Source: Castanea sativa | Lineage: Eukaryota; Streptophyta; Magnoliopsida; Fagales; Fagaceae | DNA: 64,000 nucleotides | NCBI RefSeq assembly: GCF_040712315.1 | Contig: NC_134013.1 | Location: forward strand, 59,339,501 to 59,403,500 | Direction: 5' to 3' | Shown: piece by piece, positions 45,230 to 56,867 of the stretch | How the letters are laid out: each line of letters opens with the position of its first letter | How positions within the stretch are numbered: the stretch's first letter is position 1 | Position numbers and translations under genes: made by a program | The notes under the pieces: generated by a model | Databases searched by the model: none | What the model was told of the DNA's origin: nothing | What the model saw: only the letters and a program-made list of their open reading frames with translations

Positions 45230-48150
45230 GAGCACAGCTCTTGCCTTTGGACCTGGCAAGACTGTATGAGGATACTTTACTATAGAAGCAAAAATATTAA
45301 TAACACCTAGCCTTTTGATCAATCTCAAAAAACTTTCCACTCCTAAAGCCTTTGTGAACACATCTGCTAACTCATTCTTAGTTGAGACATAAAAGGTTTT
45401 AAGTGCACCATCAATAATCTTGTTTCTCACAATATGACAATCAGCTTCTATGTGTTTTGATCTCTCATGAAACACTGGATTTGCTGCTATATGAAGTGCT
45501 ACCTGGTTGTCATAGTACATCAGCAAAGGTTTATCATGTTTGACATGTAAATCTTGCAACAAATGCAAAATCCAAGTCAGTTCACAAGTATTTGTAGCCA
45601 TAACCCTATATTCTGCTTTTGCACTGGACCTAGACACCATGCTTTGCTTCTTAGACCTCTAAGACACTATGCATCACCAAGAAATACACAATAGCCTGTA
45701 AAGACTTTCTTGTGTTTGGGCATCCTGCCCAATCCGCATCACAAGTGTTCCTTTAATGTACTGAAGTATCCTTGTGGCTACTTTCATATGTGGTGCTCTA
45801 GGCTATGCCAAGAATTGGCTAAGCCTATGCACTGCATATGTGATACCTGGCCTGCTCAAGGTCAAGTACATGAGCTTCCCAATAAGTCTTCTATACTGTC
45901 CAGGATTTGAAACTATCCCCACCTCCTTTGGACAACTTCAACTGTTGTTCCATTGGTGTTTCAATTGGTTTACAACCTCTCATACCAGTTTCTTTTTTGA
46001 ACTTCTAGAGCATACTTCCTCTGGGTTAAATTGATCCCACTCTTATTTCTTGCAATTTCTAAACCTAAGAAATACTTAAGTGATCCCAAATCTTTAATCC
46101 CAAACTTCTAATCCAAAATTTACTTGAGAGTGACAACACAAGCATGATCATTACCTGTGAATACCATATCATCAACATAGACAAGTAGGGCAGTGAAGAA
46201 AGAGCCTTTGCTATACACAAAATGAGTGATCTTCTTGGGTCTGAACAAAACCAAGCTATTTAATTGTTGCTAACAGCTTTGTATACCATTGCCTAAAGGC
46301 TTGTCTCAAGCCATAAAGAGACTTAACCAACTTACACACCTTACGAGCATCTGAAGAAGAAGAAGAAGAGGTTGAAACACACTCCCCCTTACTGTGAAAA
46401 CCAGGAGGCAAAGTCATATAAACCTCTTCATCCAAATCCCCATGGAGAAAGGCATTATTGATGTCTAATTGGTGCAAAGGCCATTGTTTGGCAGCAACAA
46501 GAGCAAGCAAGACTCTCACTGAAACTGTCATAGCAATAGGAGAGAAAGTTTCCAAAAAGTCAAGGCCCTCCCTTTGGGTATAGCCCTTGGCAACAAGCTT
46601 GGCCTTAAACCTCTCAACACTGCCATCAGGATTAAGCTTCACCTTGTATACCCATTTGCAGCCAATGGGAAATTTACTAGGAGGTAAAGTAGTCACATCC
46701 CAAGTGTGGTTATACTCAAGGGCTTGGATTTCCTTGTCCATGGTAGCCCTCTAAAGAGGATCTTGAATAGCCCGGAAAAAACTTTGAGGTTCTTTAGGAC
46801 TAGAACTAATGGCCAGCAAGTAAGAATGGTAACCAGGTTCCAAATGGGAATAGGTGAAGTGAGGCACTGAGCAAGATCATAAGGAGCACCAGCTGCAATT
46901 GTAGTACAGGCATAATCCTACAAGTAAGCACGAGGTCTATTGTCCCTAAATGACCTCCTAAAAGGCACTAGAGGGGCTGAAACAATTGGTGGAGAAGTAC
47001 TAGGCACCTGATCAGGACTAGGATAAGTATCATTAGAAGGTAAAACAATAGAAGCAGGATGAACAAAGGAAGGAGAAGAAGCATCATTAGAATCAACAAA
47101 AATAGAATTAGGTATACTAATTGGGGTAACAAAGGAATCAATACTAGTAGTGCAGGAAGGAGCAACCTCAACACTAGAAGGAACAAAAGGGTCTGCAACA
47201 GTAGGTGAAACAGAAGCAAAAGGAAAAGAATGTTCATGAAAAATGACATCCCTAGAAATGAACACCCTATTAGATGACAAATCAAGAAAATTATAGCCCT
47301 TAACCCCAAAAGGATACCCCAAGAAAACACATTTAATAGCTCTAGGTGCAAACTTAGTTTTGTGATTAGCAAGTGTGGAAGCAAAACACAAGCAACCAAA
47401 GACTTTTAAATGAGAATAACTAGGTGGATGACCAAACAAAACTTCAAAAGGAATTTGATTGGATAAGACAGATGAGGGGATTCTGTTGATCAAATATACA
47501 GTAGCAAGAATAGCATGACCCCATAAATGCAAAGGTAAATGAGATTGAAACGTGAGAGCTCTTGCCACATTCAACAATGACATTCTATTGTAGGGTCTTA
47601 ACACTGCTTAAATGATGCAAGATGCCTTTCTTGGCAAAGAAATCTTTTATGAAAAATTCAGTACCATTATCAGACCTTAAAGTTTTAGCTTTCTTAGAAA
47701 ATTGAGTCTCCACCATAGTGCAAAACTGTTCTAAAACTGACTGTGTTTGGGACTTAGACTTTAACAGATACACCCAAGTGCACCTAGAGTAGTCATAAAA
47801 AATTGTTAAAAATACTTGCAATTATCAAAAGTAGACACTGAGAAAGGTCCCCACAAATCACAATGAATCAAGTCAAAACAAGAATTAGAGAAATGAGAAC
47901 TTTTATTGAAAGGAAAATGTTTTTGTTTAGCAAGTGGACAAACTTCACAAGTAAAGTTCTCAACAGAAGTAAAAAGGGGTACATTATTTGGTTTTATTGA
48001 AGCCAATTTGGCATTGGACAGATGTCCTAATCTGGAGTGCCAGACATGAAGTTGTGAGCTATGTATAGAAGCTGAAATAGAAGGTGTAGTGAAGCTGCTC
48101 TTGTCTAACAAGTAAAGTCCATTGCACTCTCTACCCAGACCAAGTGTGCT
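45230..48150 (-). pseudogene. Copia-1 integrase, reverse transcriptase and RNase H
   Basis: GAG-pre-integrase has WHSRLGHLSNAKL and CEVCPLAKQKH (zinc-binding His/Cys). Integrase has YDYSRCTWVYLLKSKS and LRSDNGTEF; the following segment lacks part of the usual NGVAERKHQH block. Reverse transcriptase has [34 protein letters not shown] and the catalytic LLVYVDDM (about 46,165). RNase H has SSAKAEYRVMA and ADVFTKAL. Frameshifts lie near 47,820 and 47,600. Confidence 0.9.
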
Positions 48151-48222
48151 CTAAGGAGCAAGGTCCTGGATAAAGCACAAGGTTCCAAAGAAAATAAGGC
48201 AACAGAAAGTGGACTTAGCTAA

Positions 48223-49734
48223 TTAATTGACAGAAATGAGATTGAAACTAAATGATGGAATACATAAAACATTATGCAGCGTAAGGTGTTCTGAGATTTT
48301 CACAATGCCAATATTGGTGACTAAAGCTACTTCTCCATTAGGCAAATTTACACAAGTGTTCAAAGTAGCAGTAATGGAAGTGAAACATGTAATGGAATGG
48401 ACCATGTGATCAGTAGTCTCAGTGTCTATGACCCAATCAGTGGCATGAAAGACCTCTTTATCAACTATTTTGGTAGAGAAAATGGAACGCCTTAAGGATG
48501 GAATGAAAGGAAACAATGAATTGGTACCTGACATAGTGTCAACAAAAGTGGAATGGTCCGTGTTTGAAGGTGAAATGGATGTGGAAGTCACACCAACTAC
48601 AGCAAGCACACCATGAGCTCTAGGAATCAAGCTAGGGACAGCGCCACTTGGACTAATAATTGCAACACGGTGATTAGTACCTTGATTAGCTCCAGGATTG
48701 AAAAAGGCAAGCGATTGCTCACATTGTGCCTTAGAAATAGGACACTGAGAAGAAGCATTGGTAGGAACCTCAACAGCATTGCCTTATGGATATGAAACAT
48801 GATTAGCATTGGAATTTGGCTTGCCTTTGTGCTTGTATCCTGGTGGATAATCATAAAGCTTGTAACACTTGTCCACAGTGTGTCCAAGCATGTTACAGTG
48901 AGTGCACAAAGGCCTCTCCTTCTTATTTCCACCCTTATTGCATGAATTTCCTCTAGTATTTGCATACATTGCCACAAAATCAAGTTTTGGTGTGAAGGAA
49001 GCACCATGACCAATGCTTTTATGAGACTCTTCTTGAAGAACCAAAGCATACACCTTGCTCATTGATGGAAATGGCTCAAGCATGAGAATATGGCTCCTCA
49101 CAGTCTCAAAACTCTCATTGAGCCCCATCAAAAACCTCATGACATAGGCCTTCTCATGTGCAATACTCAGAATCTTCATTGCTCCATAAGTACAAGCTGG
49201 TAATGGTTCATAATGAAGCAATTGATCCCAAAGCTTCTTGAACTTGGAGTAATACTCAGTCACTGACAATTGACTTTGAGTTATCTGTGAGATTTCTTGT
49301 TGAAGATTATAGATCTTTGGACCATTTTCATGAGAAAACACACGCTGCAACTCAAGCCACATCTCCCTCACAATCTCACAGTACGTGATACTACTTGAAA
49401 CATCAACATGAATAGAGTTGATTAACCAAGAAAGCACCATTGTGTTGCAGCTTTCCCAATCTTTATACAAAGGAGAATCAATATCAAGCTTTGCAATCTT
49501 GCCATTCATGAATCCTATTTTCTTTGGGGCAGTTAGTGCTAGAATCATAGCCCTAGACCAAGATTGATAATTCTTCATTCCCAACAATGGTTGAGTGACC
49601 AAGATATTCCCTGGATTCTCACTTGCACTAAGAAAAAATGGATTGGGAAAATTGGTCTCTATGTTAGAATTAGAGAATGGTTGTGTGGATTGAGTATGCG
49701 TAGGATCAGAGTCACTTCCTTCAGCAAAAGCCAT
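48223..49734 (-). pseudogene. Copia-1 gag and protease
   Basis: The start is MAFAEGSDSD at 49,734. The gag core has LGMKNYQSWSRAMILAL and VFSHENGPKIYNLQQEI. A CCHC zinc knuckle reads CTHCNMLGHTVDKC. A TAA at 48,784 (YP*GN, probably from CAA) interrupts an otherwise continuous frame leading to the protease site WVIDTETTDHM, where the usual DTG is DTE, so the active-site glycine is lost. A second TAA follows SVN at 48,223. Apart from these stops the frame is uninterrupted over 1.5 kb. Confidence 0.9.
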
Positions 49735-49940
49735 TGATGCTAATCACAAGCTTAAATGAAGCTTCTAATGAAATTGAAATAGAAAAACAAGAAATTCTTT
49801 AAGATTTAGTATCAACAAGGATGAATCAAGACTCCGTGAATCAGAGTTCAAGAACTTTCTTGAGGAAATTCTTGTTTGGAAAGCGAGAAACTTTTGGAAT
49901 AAAAAACGAAACTAGGAAATCAGTATGAACTGTGCTAGTT

Positions 49941-49952
49941 GCTCTGATACCA
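49941..49952 (-). promoter_or_regulatory. Copia-1 primer-binding site
   Basis: tggtatcagagc on the minus strand directly abuts the LTR; this is the standard initiator Met-tRNA site of plant copia elements. Confidence 0.92.
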
Positions 49953-50485
49953 TGTAAAAACTAAGAAATCTAAATAGAATTGAGAGGATTTCATTGATTG
50001 AGAAAATGAATTACAAGAGTTGAAAAAGAAAGAAATCAATACATAAGGTGCTCTGTTTTATATACACAGAAAACTATAAATAACTCCCTAAGGCACCAAA
50101 ATAAGTTATTTAAAACTTCTAGAAACTTTACACGTGTCAGTCTTTGAGTAACAACCTCCTTGATTCACAGAACTAACTCCTTCAATGAACTTGGATGAAG
50201 AATTCATGATGTGGCACAGCCTCAATCAGTTCGAATACTTCTGCGCTAATTAAGGCATCTGATGCAAGCTTCATGCTCTGAGCAATGCACTCTTCATCAG
50301 CAAATGCTGCATTGCATGCTGCCCTTGTGGCTTGACCAATGCATCTAACATTAGCAACTGATGCACTGCCTACTACTCTTGTGGCTTGGCTAGTGCATCT
50401 CTCATCAGCAGTTGCTACACCACTTGTTACCTATGTGGCTTGGGTTATGCAACTCTGTTGTGAGATGTTGCTTGTACTTTTAATA
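49953..50485 (-). repeat. Copia-1 LTR (5' in element sense)
   Basis: 533 bp, about 92% identical to the other LTR. A TATA box, tatataaaa on the minus strand, lies at 50,056-50,064. Confidence 0.92.
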
Positions 50486-50533
50486 GTATGTGTATGCAAT
50501 GCTTGCAACCACAGTACCTTGTCTGCATGCGAC
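50486..50533. other. 48-bp host intron sliver between two Copia elements
   Basis: This is what remains of PI-PLC copy 2 intron 6 between the right end of Copia-1 and the left end of Copia-2. It includes the second target duplication of each (gtatg at 50,486-50,490; gcgac at 50,529-50,533). Confidence 0.85.
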
Positions 50534-51066
50534 TGAAAGAAATTGAAGCTTGAGAGATGGTTAACAATGGCGGATGAACAATCAACAGAGAGAGAGAGAG
50601 AGAGAGAGAAATGGAAACGAGAAATCTAATTTATCAAGCTTGATTCAATACATTAACACCTACTCTGTTTATATAGCTTAAGTACAATACAACTAGAACG
50701 TTCTAGAGATACAACCACTTTAACAGATTTACAACTAATTGCAATCTTTACTCTGCGAATTCAGAAGTGACAGCCTGGATGACAGTTACTGCTGGAGTCA
50801 TAACTACAACACTGAAGAGCATGACCATAAGCCTCGCATACACACTGGAGTGGAGCACAGAGCACTTCTAGAATATTTGATTGAAGAGGATGAACCCAAA
50901 CGACGTCGTTCTAATTAACTTGAACGAAACCGTTTCCATATCAAGTCAGATTCACTTAAATAAGACGACATCGTTTAGCTAAAGAGACGTTAGACTAAAC
51001 TAGCCATCATGTATCTTCCTCTCTATTTTCAAACTATGCTTCTGAGTTTCAGTGCTCTCTTTAACA
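50534..51066 (-). repeat. Copia-2 LTR (3' in element sense)
   Basis: 533 bp with an (AG)n run at 50,584-50,609. Confidence 0.92.
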
Positions 51067-51069
51067 TCC

Positions 51070-54000
51070 CCCTTCAAAACCATGGGGTCAGTAGACACTA
51101 TGATTTTGGAGCGAAGAAAGGCAAAGCGTGAAGTAGATAGGCTCTTAGTGAACACATCAGCGAGCTGATCACCTGTGGCAATGTACTTGGCCTGAAGATC
51201 CCTACGCAACACCTTTTCACGAACAAGATGGTAGCCTACCTCGATATGTTTGGTGCGCGCATGAAATATAGGATTTGAAGCAATGGCATGGGCAGACACA
51301 TTGTCACACTAGAGCTTAGGAGGGACAGGAAGGAAAACCCCAAGGTCTTTTAAAACCTGGTGAAGCCAATAGAGCTCAGCAGCATTGGTGGCCAAAGCTC
51401 TATTCTCGGACTCAGTGGAGGATCTAGAGATGGTGTCCTGCTTCTTTGCACTCCAAGTAATAGGATTATAACCAAGATACACTATTTAACTAGTGATGGA
51501 GTGTCTATCATATGGATCTCCTCCCCAATCCAAATCAGAAAAGGCAGAAAGGGAGAAAGGTCCAGGCTGAACAAAGACACCATGATGCAAGGTACCATTC
51601 ACATATCTCAGAATTCTCTTAGCAACAATTAAATGTACATCAATAGGATTAGACATAAACTGACAAATTTGTTGAACTACAAAACTGAGATCTGGCCTAG
51701 TGAAGGTTAAATAGTGTAGTGAACCAACTGAGCTCCTAAACTCATGAGGGTTAGAAAGCAAGGAACCATCAGTAGGAGTTAATCTAGTATTAGGAGCACA
51801 AGGTGTACGAGCAGGTTTAAAAGTGTGCATATTGACTCTGAGAAGCAAATCCTGAGCATACTTAGTCTGAGTCACAAGCAACCCCTTAGAAGTTCTGGTG
51901 ATTTGAAGACCTAGAAAGTAATTTAGAGGACCTAGATCCTTAAGCTCAAAAACTTCACTGAGTTGTGCAATTAGAGAGGTTAAAAACTGAGGATTGTTGC
52001 TAGTAAGGACTATGTCATCAACATAGACAAGAAGTTATGCCGCCAAGTTACCATGTCTAAGAATGAACAAGGAAGAATCTGAAAGAGAAGCCTGAAATCC
52101 CATATGGAGTAATTGAGTGGAGAACCTCTCAAACCAAGCTCTAGGGGCTTGCTTGAGACCATATAGAGACTTAAGAAGTTTACAAACATGATTAGGATGA
52201 GTTGAGTCAACATGGCCAGGTGGTTGAACCATATACACTTCCTCCCTTAGAAAACCATGAAGAAATGCATTACTCACATCAAGCTATCTTAGAGGCCAAT
52301 TGAATTGTACAACAAGAGAGAGAATAATCCTCACAATTGGAAGTTTGATGACTGGAATGAAAGTCTCCTCAAAATCAATGCCAAATTGTTGATGAAACCC
52401 CTTGGCCACTAACCTGGCGTTATATCTGTTGATAGTCCCATCACTGTTATTTGAGCCTATATACCCACTTACAACCAACTAAATTTTGAGAAGGAGAGGG
52501 TGGCACCAAAACCCAAGTACCCTGCCTTTGGAAAGCAGCAAATTCATCATCCATGGCAGAACACCATTGGGGATATTAAGCTGCAATTTTATAAGTTGGT
52601 GGGTCTGTAGTGGTGTAATCATGTTTAAAAGAGGAACCTGCTTTTGTGGGCTTTGAGCACTGTAATGGACTAGACTTAGTACACTTAGTAACAACTCAAT
52701 TTGTGGGACTAGAAGCAGATGGTGTAGCAGTAGCACTAGGAGCAAATGGTGTAGTAGCAGCCTTGGCATGAAGGGCTTTTGGCTTGTAATTTCCATCCTT
52801 GGACCTAGTGATCATAGGATGAGCATTGATAGTAATAGGAACCTGTGGATCAACTATGGGAATGGTAGCAGGTATAGGTTGAGGAGGTGAGGTAGATGAG
52901 AGAGGGACAAGACTTGACAATGATTGATCAGTAGATGTAGGAATAGAAGATTGAGGTGAGGAAGTAGGTATAGGAGTGGGATTAGACTGAGTAGGAGTAG
53001 ACTGTGATGGTATGGAGTTAGAATTATGTGGCTGCGAGTTAAAAGATGTATATGGGAAAAGGACAGGACATTGTGTGGATAACTAAGCAAAAGGTGTAGT
53101 GGATGAACCAGTGGTTAATGACTGAGGTGTAAAGAACTCATGTTCATTGAAATGGACATGTCTTGAAATGTAAATCCAAGATGTTTTAGGGTCTTGACAG
53201 ATATAACCCTTGGTATGTGTTGGATAACCAAGGAAGACACAAGGTGTGGTGTGGTTGCAACTTGTGGGAATTATAGGGCTTTAGTAGGGGAAAACAAACA
53301 CAACCAAAGGATCTTAGGTGTGTGATATCAAGTTTGGATTTAAACAACAATTCCCAAGGAGTCAAATTCTTAAGAATAGGAGTAGAAAGCCTATTCATGA
53401 CATGAACAGTTGTAAAGACAGCGTAGGACCAATAAGAAGGTGGTAATTGAGAATGAGAAAGCATGGTAAGAGCACACTCAATGATGTGCCTATGCTTTCT
53501 CTCAGCTACCCCATTTTGTTAGGGTGTGTGTGGACAAGAAAACTAGTGAATAAGACCTTGTGTGGAACAAATAAATTAGGAAGCATTAGAAGTGTATTCC
53601 CCACCATTATCAGTTCTTAAGACCTTGATTTTGGAATCAAGTTGAGTCTCAATAGTTGCTTTAAAAAACTTGAAGATATCAAGGACATCAAACTTATGTT
53701 TAAGCAAGTAAAGCCAACTGAATTTAGAATAATCATCAACAAACATAAGATAATAATGAAAATCATTAGTGGATGTAACAGGTGCTGGACCCCTAACATC
53801 AGAATGCACCAATTTAAGGGGTTTTGAAGCTTGAAAATCAGAAGTAGGAAAAGAAAATTGATGCAATTTACCACTCAAACAATGTTTACAATGGGTGAGT
53901 CCATTAGCACTGTTTGATGGACAAGAGATATTCAAGGAAGATAAAGCTACAAGGACTTTATTACTTGGATGGCCTATTCTATGGTGCCACAACAACCATT

Positions 54001-54349
54001 TATTGGCTTTATTTACAAGAAAAGTAGCAGGAAAAAGAGAATCAGTTGAAACATGATGCTGTTTTGAAGGTGACTTAGAACTGACATGTGGAAGGGATCT
54101 GATGAAGTTCTTAAAGTAGATAGGGTAAACCCCATTCTCACTCATGCCCTTGTAAAGGAGTCTCCCCATAGGAATATCTTGGATTTTAATTTGATTTGCA
54201 TCAAAATAGCCAGAACAATTATTATGTAAGTAGAATTTATAAACTGAAAGTAAATTCATTGCAATTCTTGGCACATGAAGGACATTTTTAAGGATGAAAT
54301 TATGGTATTTATTGTGTAAGGTAGTGTTACCTATATGGTTAATAGGCAA
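51070..54349 (-). pseudogene. Copia-2 integrase, reverse transcriptase and RNase H
   Basis: GAG-pre-integrase has LLWHHRIGHPSNKVL and HCKHCLSGK. Integrase has VHSDVRGPAPV, FVDDYSKFSWLYLL, LRTDNGGEY and, after stops, QNGVAERKHRHI (about 53,500). Reverse transcriptase has [29 protein letters not shown], the catalytic VYVDDIVLT (about 52,016) and LLVTQTKYAQDLL. RNase H has SDLDWGGDPYDRHS (51,486-51,530) and ADVFTKSL near 51,150. Scattered stops and frameshifts make it inactive. Confidence 0.9.
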
Positions 54350-54352
54350 AGA

Positions 54353-55609
54353 CTAACCATTTCTCACAGTGACTTGCTCAAGTCCCTTATACTGAGATTG
54401 ATTGGAGAGATTGTTGAGATTGGCAATGAGGTGATCTGATGTACCAAAATCAGCAAGCCAGGGATCTTGATTACTGGTAATTACTGCATTAGATGCACTG
54501 GCCATGGCTGCAAGTTTTGTAGGAGGATTTTTGCCTTGATAGGCAAAATCCATCCTATGATAACAATCCAGTGCTCCATGTCCAGATTTTTCACAAATCT
54601 GACAACTTGGACGTTCATGCTTGAAGCCCTGAGAGGAACTTTGAGGAGAAAAGTTCTGAGGAGTAAAATGTGGAGATGCTTGTGGAGAGAAATGAGGTGC
54701 CTGTGATGAGAAATGAGGTGCCTATGGTGAGAAATGTTGCTGTCCACCAAAATTATTGTATCTGCCACCTCCTCTTCCTCTATTGGAGTTGTTTCTCCCT
54801 CTTCCCCTACCAGATCCATGATTTTGTGCCTAATTCTATGTGCTACTACTAGCTTTCCTATTAGAAGCAAACATAGCAAGTGAGTGAGAAACTGAATCAA
54901 GATGATCAATCATAGCTTGTTCCTCACTCTGTAGCATAATGGCAAGTTACTCATAGGAAATAAGATCACTCCTAGTTCGAATTGTAGAGCAAAAATGTGC
55001 AAATTCTCTAGGAAGTCCTTTGAGCACAATGCAAATCAGCTCTTCATTGTCTACAGCCACTCCCACAGCTAGAAGCTTGTCACGTGCAATTTTTATCTTT
55101 TGTAGGAAAGAATTCACAGATTTATTTCTTTTCTTGATACCTTGAAGTTCAAGCTTAAGGTTCAAGATATTGGCTCTTGATGTAGAAGTGAACCTCTATT
55201 CAGGAGTGTTCCAAACTTCTCTTGAGCTAGTAATGCCAACAACAAGTGAAAACACTTGTGGAGTGAGAGTTGAATTTATTAAGGAAAGGAATGCCTTATC
55301 CTTGATCTTCCAAGATTGAAAATCTAGATTAACAACTGAAGTTGTATTTCCTGCTGTATCAAGCACAAAAGGTGATGGCTTTGGTGTTGTGCCATCAATA
55401 TGTTCGACTAGGGAATAAGCCTCGAGTATGGTGAGCAATTGATGCTTCCATGGAATGTAGTTAGTGTAGTCAAGCTTGATCGGCATGAGATTGGACATGT
55501 TAGAGAGTAACAACAATGGTGACTGTATGGAGGTTGAAGGAGTAGAAACTGTATGGATAGGAGTTGTGTGTGTGGATTGAGCAGTAGCTATTGGTGGTGT
55601 TGAAGCCAT
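54353..55609 (-). pseudogene. Copia-2 gag and protease
   Basis: The start is MASTPPIATAQ at 55,609. The gag core shows PIKLDYTNYIPWKHQL and LPREFAHFCSTIR, then the CCHC knuckle CQICEKSGHGALDC. Protease site: PWLADFGTSDHL, with DFG for the usual DSG. Stops at 55,196 (TPE*RF), 54,947 (SYE*LA) and 54,353 (RNG*SL), plus others in the Gln/Pro-rich linker, lie in one otherwise continuous frame. One linker unit reads P*APHF where its neighbour reads SQAPHF, so that stop is CAG to TAG. Confidence 0.9.
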
Positions 55610-55617
55610 GGATCAAG

Positions 55618-55629
55618 GGTTTGATACCA
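55618..55629 (-). promoter_or_regulatory. Copia-2 primer-binding site
   Basis: tggtatcaaacc on the minus strand abuts the 5' LTR. Only the first eight bases match the usual initiator-Met site tggtatcagagc. Confidence 0.75.
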
Positions 55630-56179
55630 TGAAAGAAATTGAAGCTTGAGAGATGGTTAACAATGGCAGATGAACAATCAACAGAGAGAGAGAGAGAGAG
55701 AGAGAGAAATACAGAGAAAAAAATGGAAAAGAGAAATCTATTTCATCAAGCTTGATTCAATATATTAACACCTACTCTATTTATATAGCTTAAGTACAAT
55801 ACAACTAGAACGTTCCAAAAATACAACCGCTCTAACAGATTTACAACTAATAGCAATCTTTACTCTGCGAATTGAGGAGTGACAGCCTGGATGACAGTTA
55901 CTGCTGGAGTCTTAATTGCAACACTGAAGAGCATGACCATAAGCCTCACGTACACACTGGAGTGGAGCACAGAGCACTTCTAAAATATTTGATTGAAGAA
56001 GATGAACCCAAACGACGTCATTCTAATTAACTTGAATGACATCGTTTCCATATCAAGTCAGATTCACTTAAATAAGACGACATCGTTTAGCTAAAGAGAC
56101 GTTAGACTAAACTAGCCGTTATGCATCTTCCTCTTCTATTTTCAAACTATGCTTCTGAGTTTCAGTGCTCTCTTTAACA
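55630..56179 (-). repeat. Copia-2 LTR (5' in element sense)
   Basis: 550 bp, about 95% identical to its partner. It has an extra 16-17-bp piece after the (AG)n run. The TATA box tatataaata (minus strand) is at 55,779-55,787. Confidence 0.92.
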
Positions 56180-56479
56180 ACGACCATATATTTTGTTACC
56201 TAAGTTGAATCCTTGTTTTGCCACTTACTACCATCACTAATGAGGGTTGAGGATTTAGTGTTGGAGGAAGAAAGAAACCACCCACATCTCATTATGCTAC
56301 TTTCTTAAACAAAAATTGATCGAAGAGTTAATATTTTATTCCATATAACTTAGTATTTGATTTCAGAGCATATTTTTAACTATTTTTGCTTTAGAAGTTT
56401 TGTTCCTTTTCTTTTTCCACCTGCGTATGATGCTTTTCAATTCATTGGTAATACAAAGTACACAAAAGAGAATGAGACG

Positions 56480-56831
56480 CAGAGACGGAGCTATTCTTGG
56501 ACTTGGGGGGGCAGTGGCCCCCCCTAGATTTTCAAAAAAAAAAATTAGTATATATATAATATATTATTTTTAGCAATTTGTTTCAATAAAATTGCATTTT
56601 CCCCCCCTTCATAATATTATTGATATTTTTAAATACTAAAAAAAAATAGCCCAGTAACAAAAATTAAGCCCAAACACCAAACAACTCCCCAAAACAAACC
56701 CAAGCAAAAAAAAAAAAAAAAACAAAAAAATCAAAGCCGGTTCTAATTATAATTAGATATCTACCTAGGCTAGGAGTGGGAAACACCCCACTTACCTCAC
56801 ATAGGAAAAAAAGAAAGGGGATTTCTAACCC

Positions 56832-56867
<36 letters not shown>

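Larger units (their letters stand above)
44686..50485 (-). mobile_element. Ty1/copia retrotransposon 1 (full length, dead)
   Basis: Both LTRs are 533 bp (44,686-45,218 and 49,953-50,485), tgtaaaaacta...tttaa(c/t)a. The target duplication is gcatg / gtatg (one mismatch). The primer-binding site (49,941-49,952) and polypurine tract (45,219-45,228, tgagggggag in element sense) adjoin the LTRs. Order on the minus strand is gag, protease, integrase, reverse transcriptase, RNase H, the copia order. LTRs differ at about 45 of 533 sites by eye. It is inserted in intron 6 of PI-PLC copy 2, in the same orientation as that gene. Confidence 0.93.
50534..56179 (-). mobile_element. Ty1/copia retrotransposon 2 (full length, dead, different family)
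   Basis: LTRs are 50,534-51,066 (533 bp) and 55,630-56,179 (550 bp), tgaaagaaattg...tttaaca. The target duplication is gcgac / acgac (one mismatch). The polypurine tract tgaaggggga and primer-binding site tggtatcaaacc (element sense) adjoin the LTRs. About 28 substitutions separate the LTRs, plus a length difference at (AG)n. LTR and protein sequences differ clearly from Copia-1, so it is a separate family. It has the same orientation and lies 48 bp away from Copia-1. Confidence 0.93.

Noticed and set aside
46968..47399. 143-codon Leu-rich frame in Copia-1
   Set aside because: It is an alternate-frame reading of the integrase C-terminal region.
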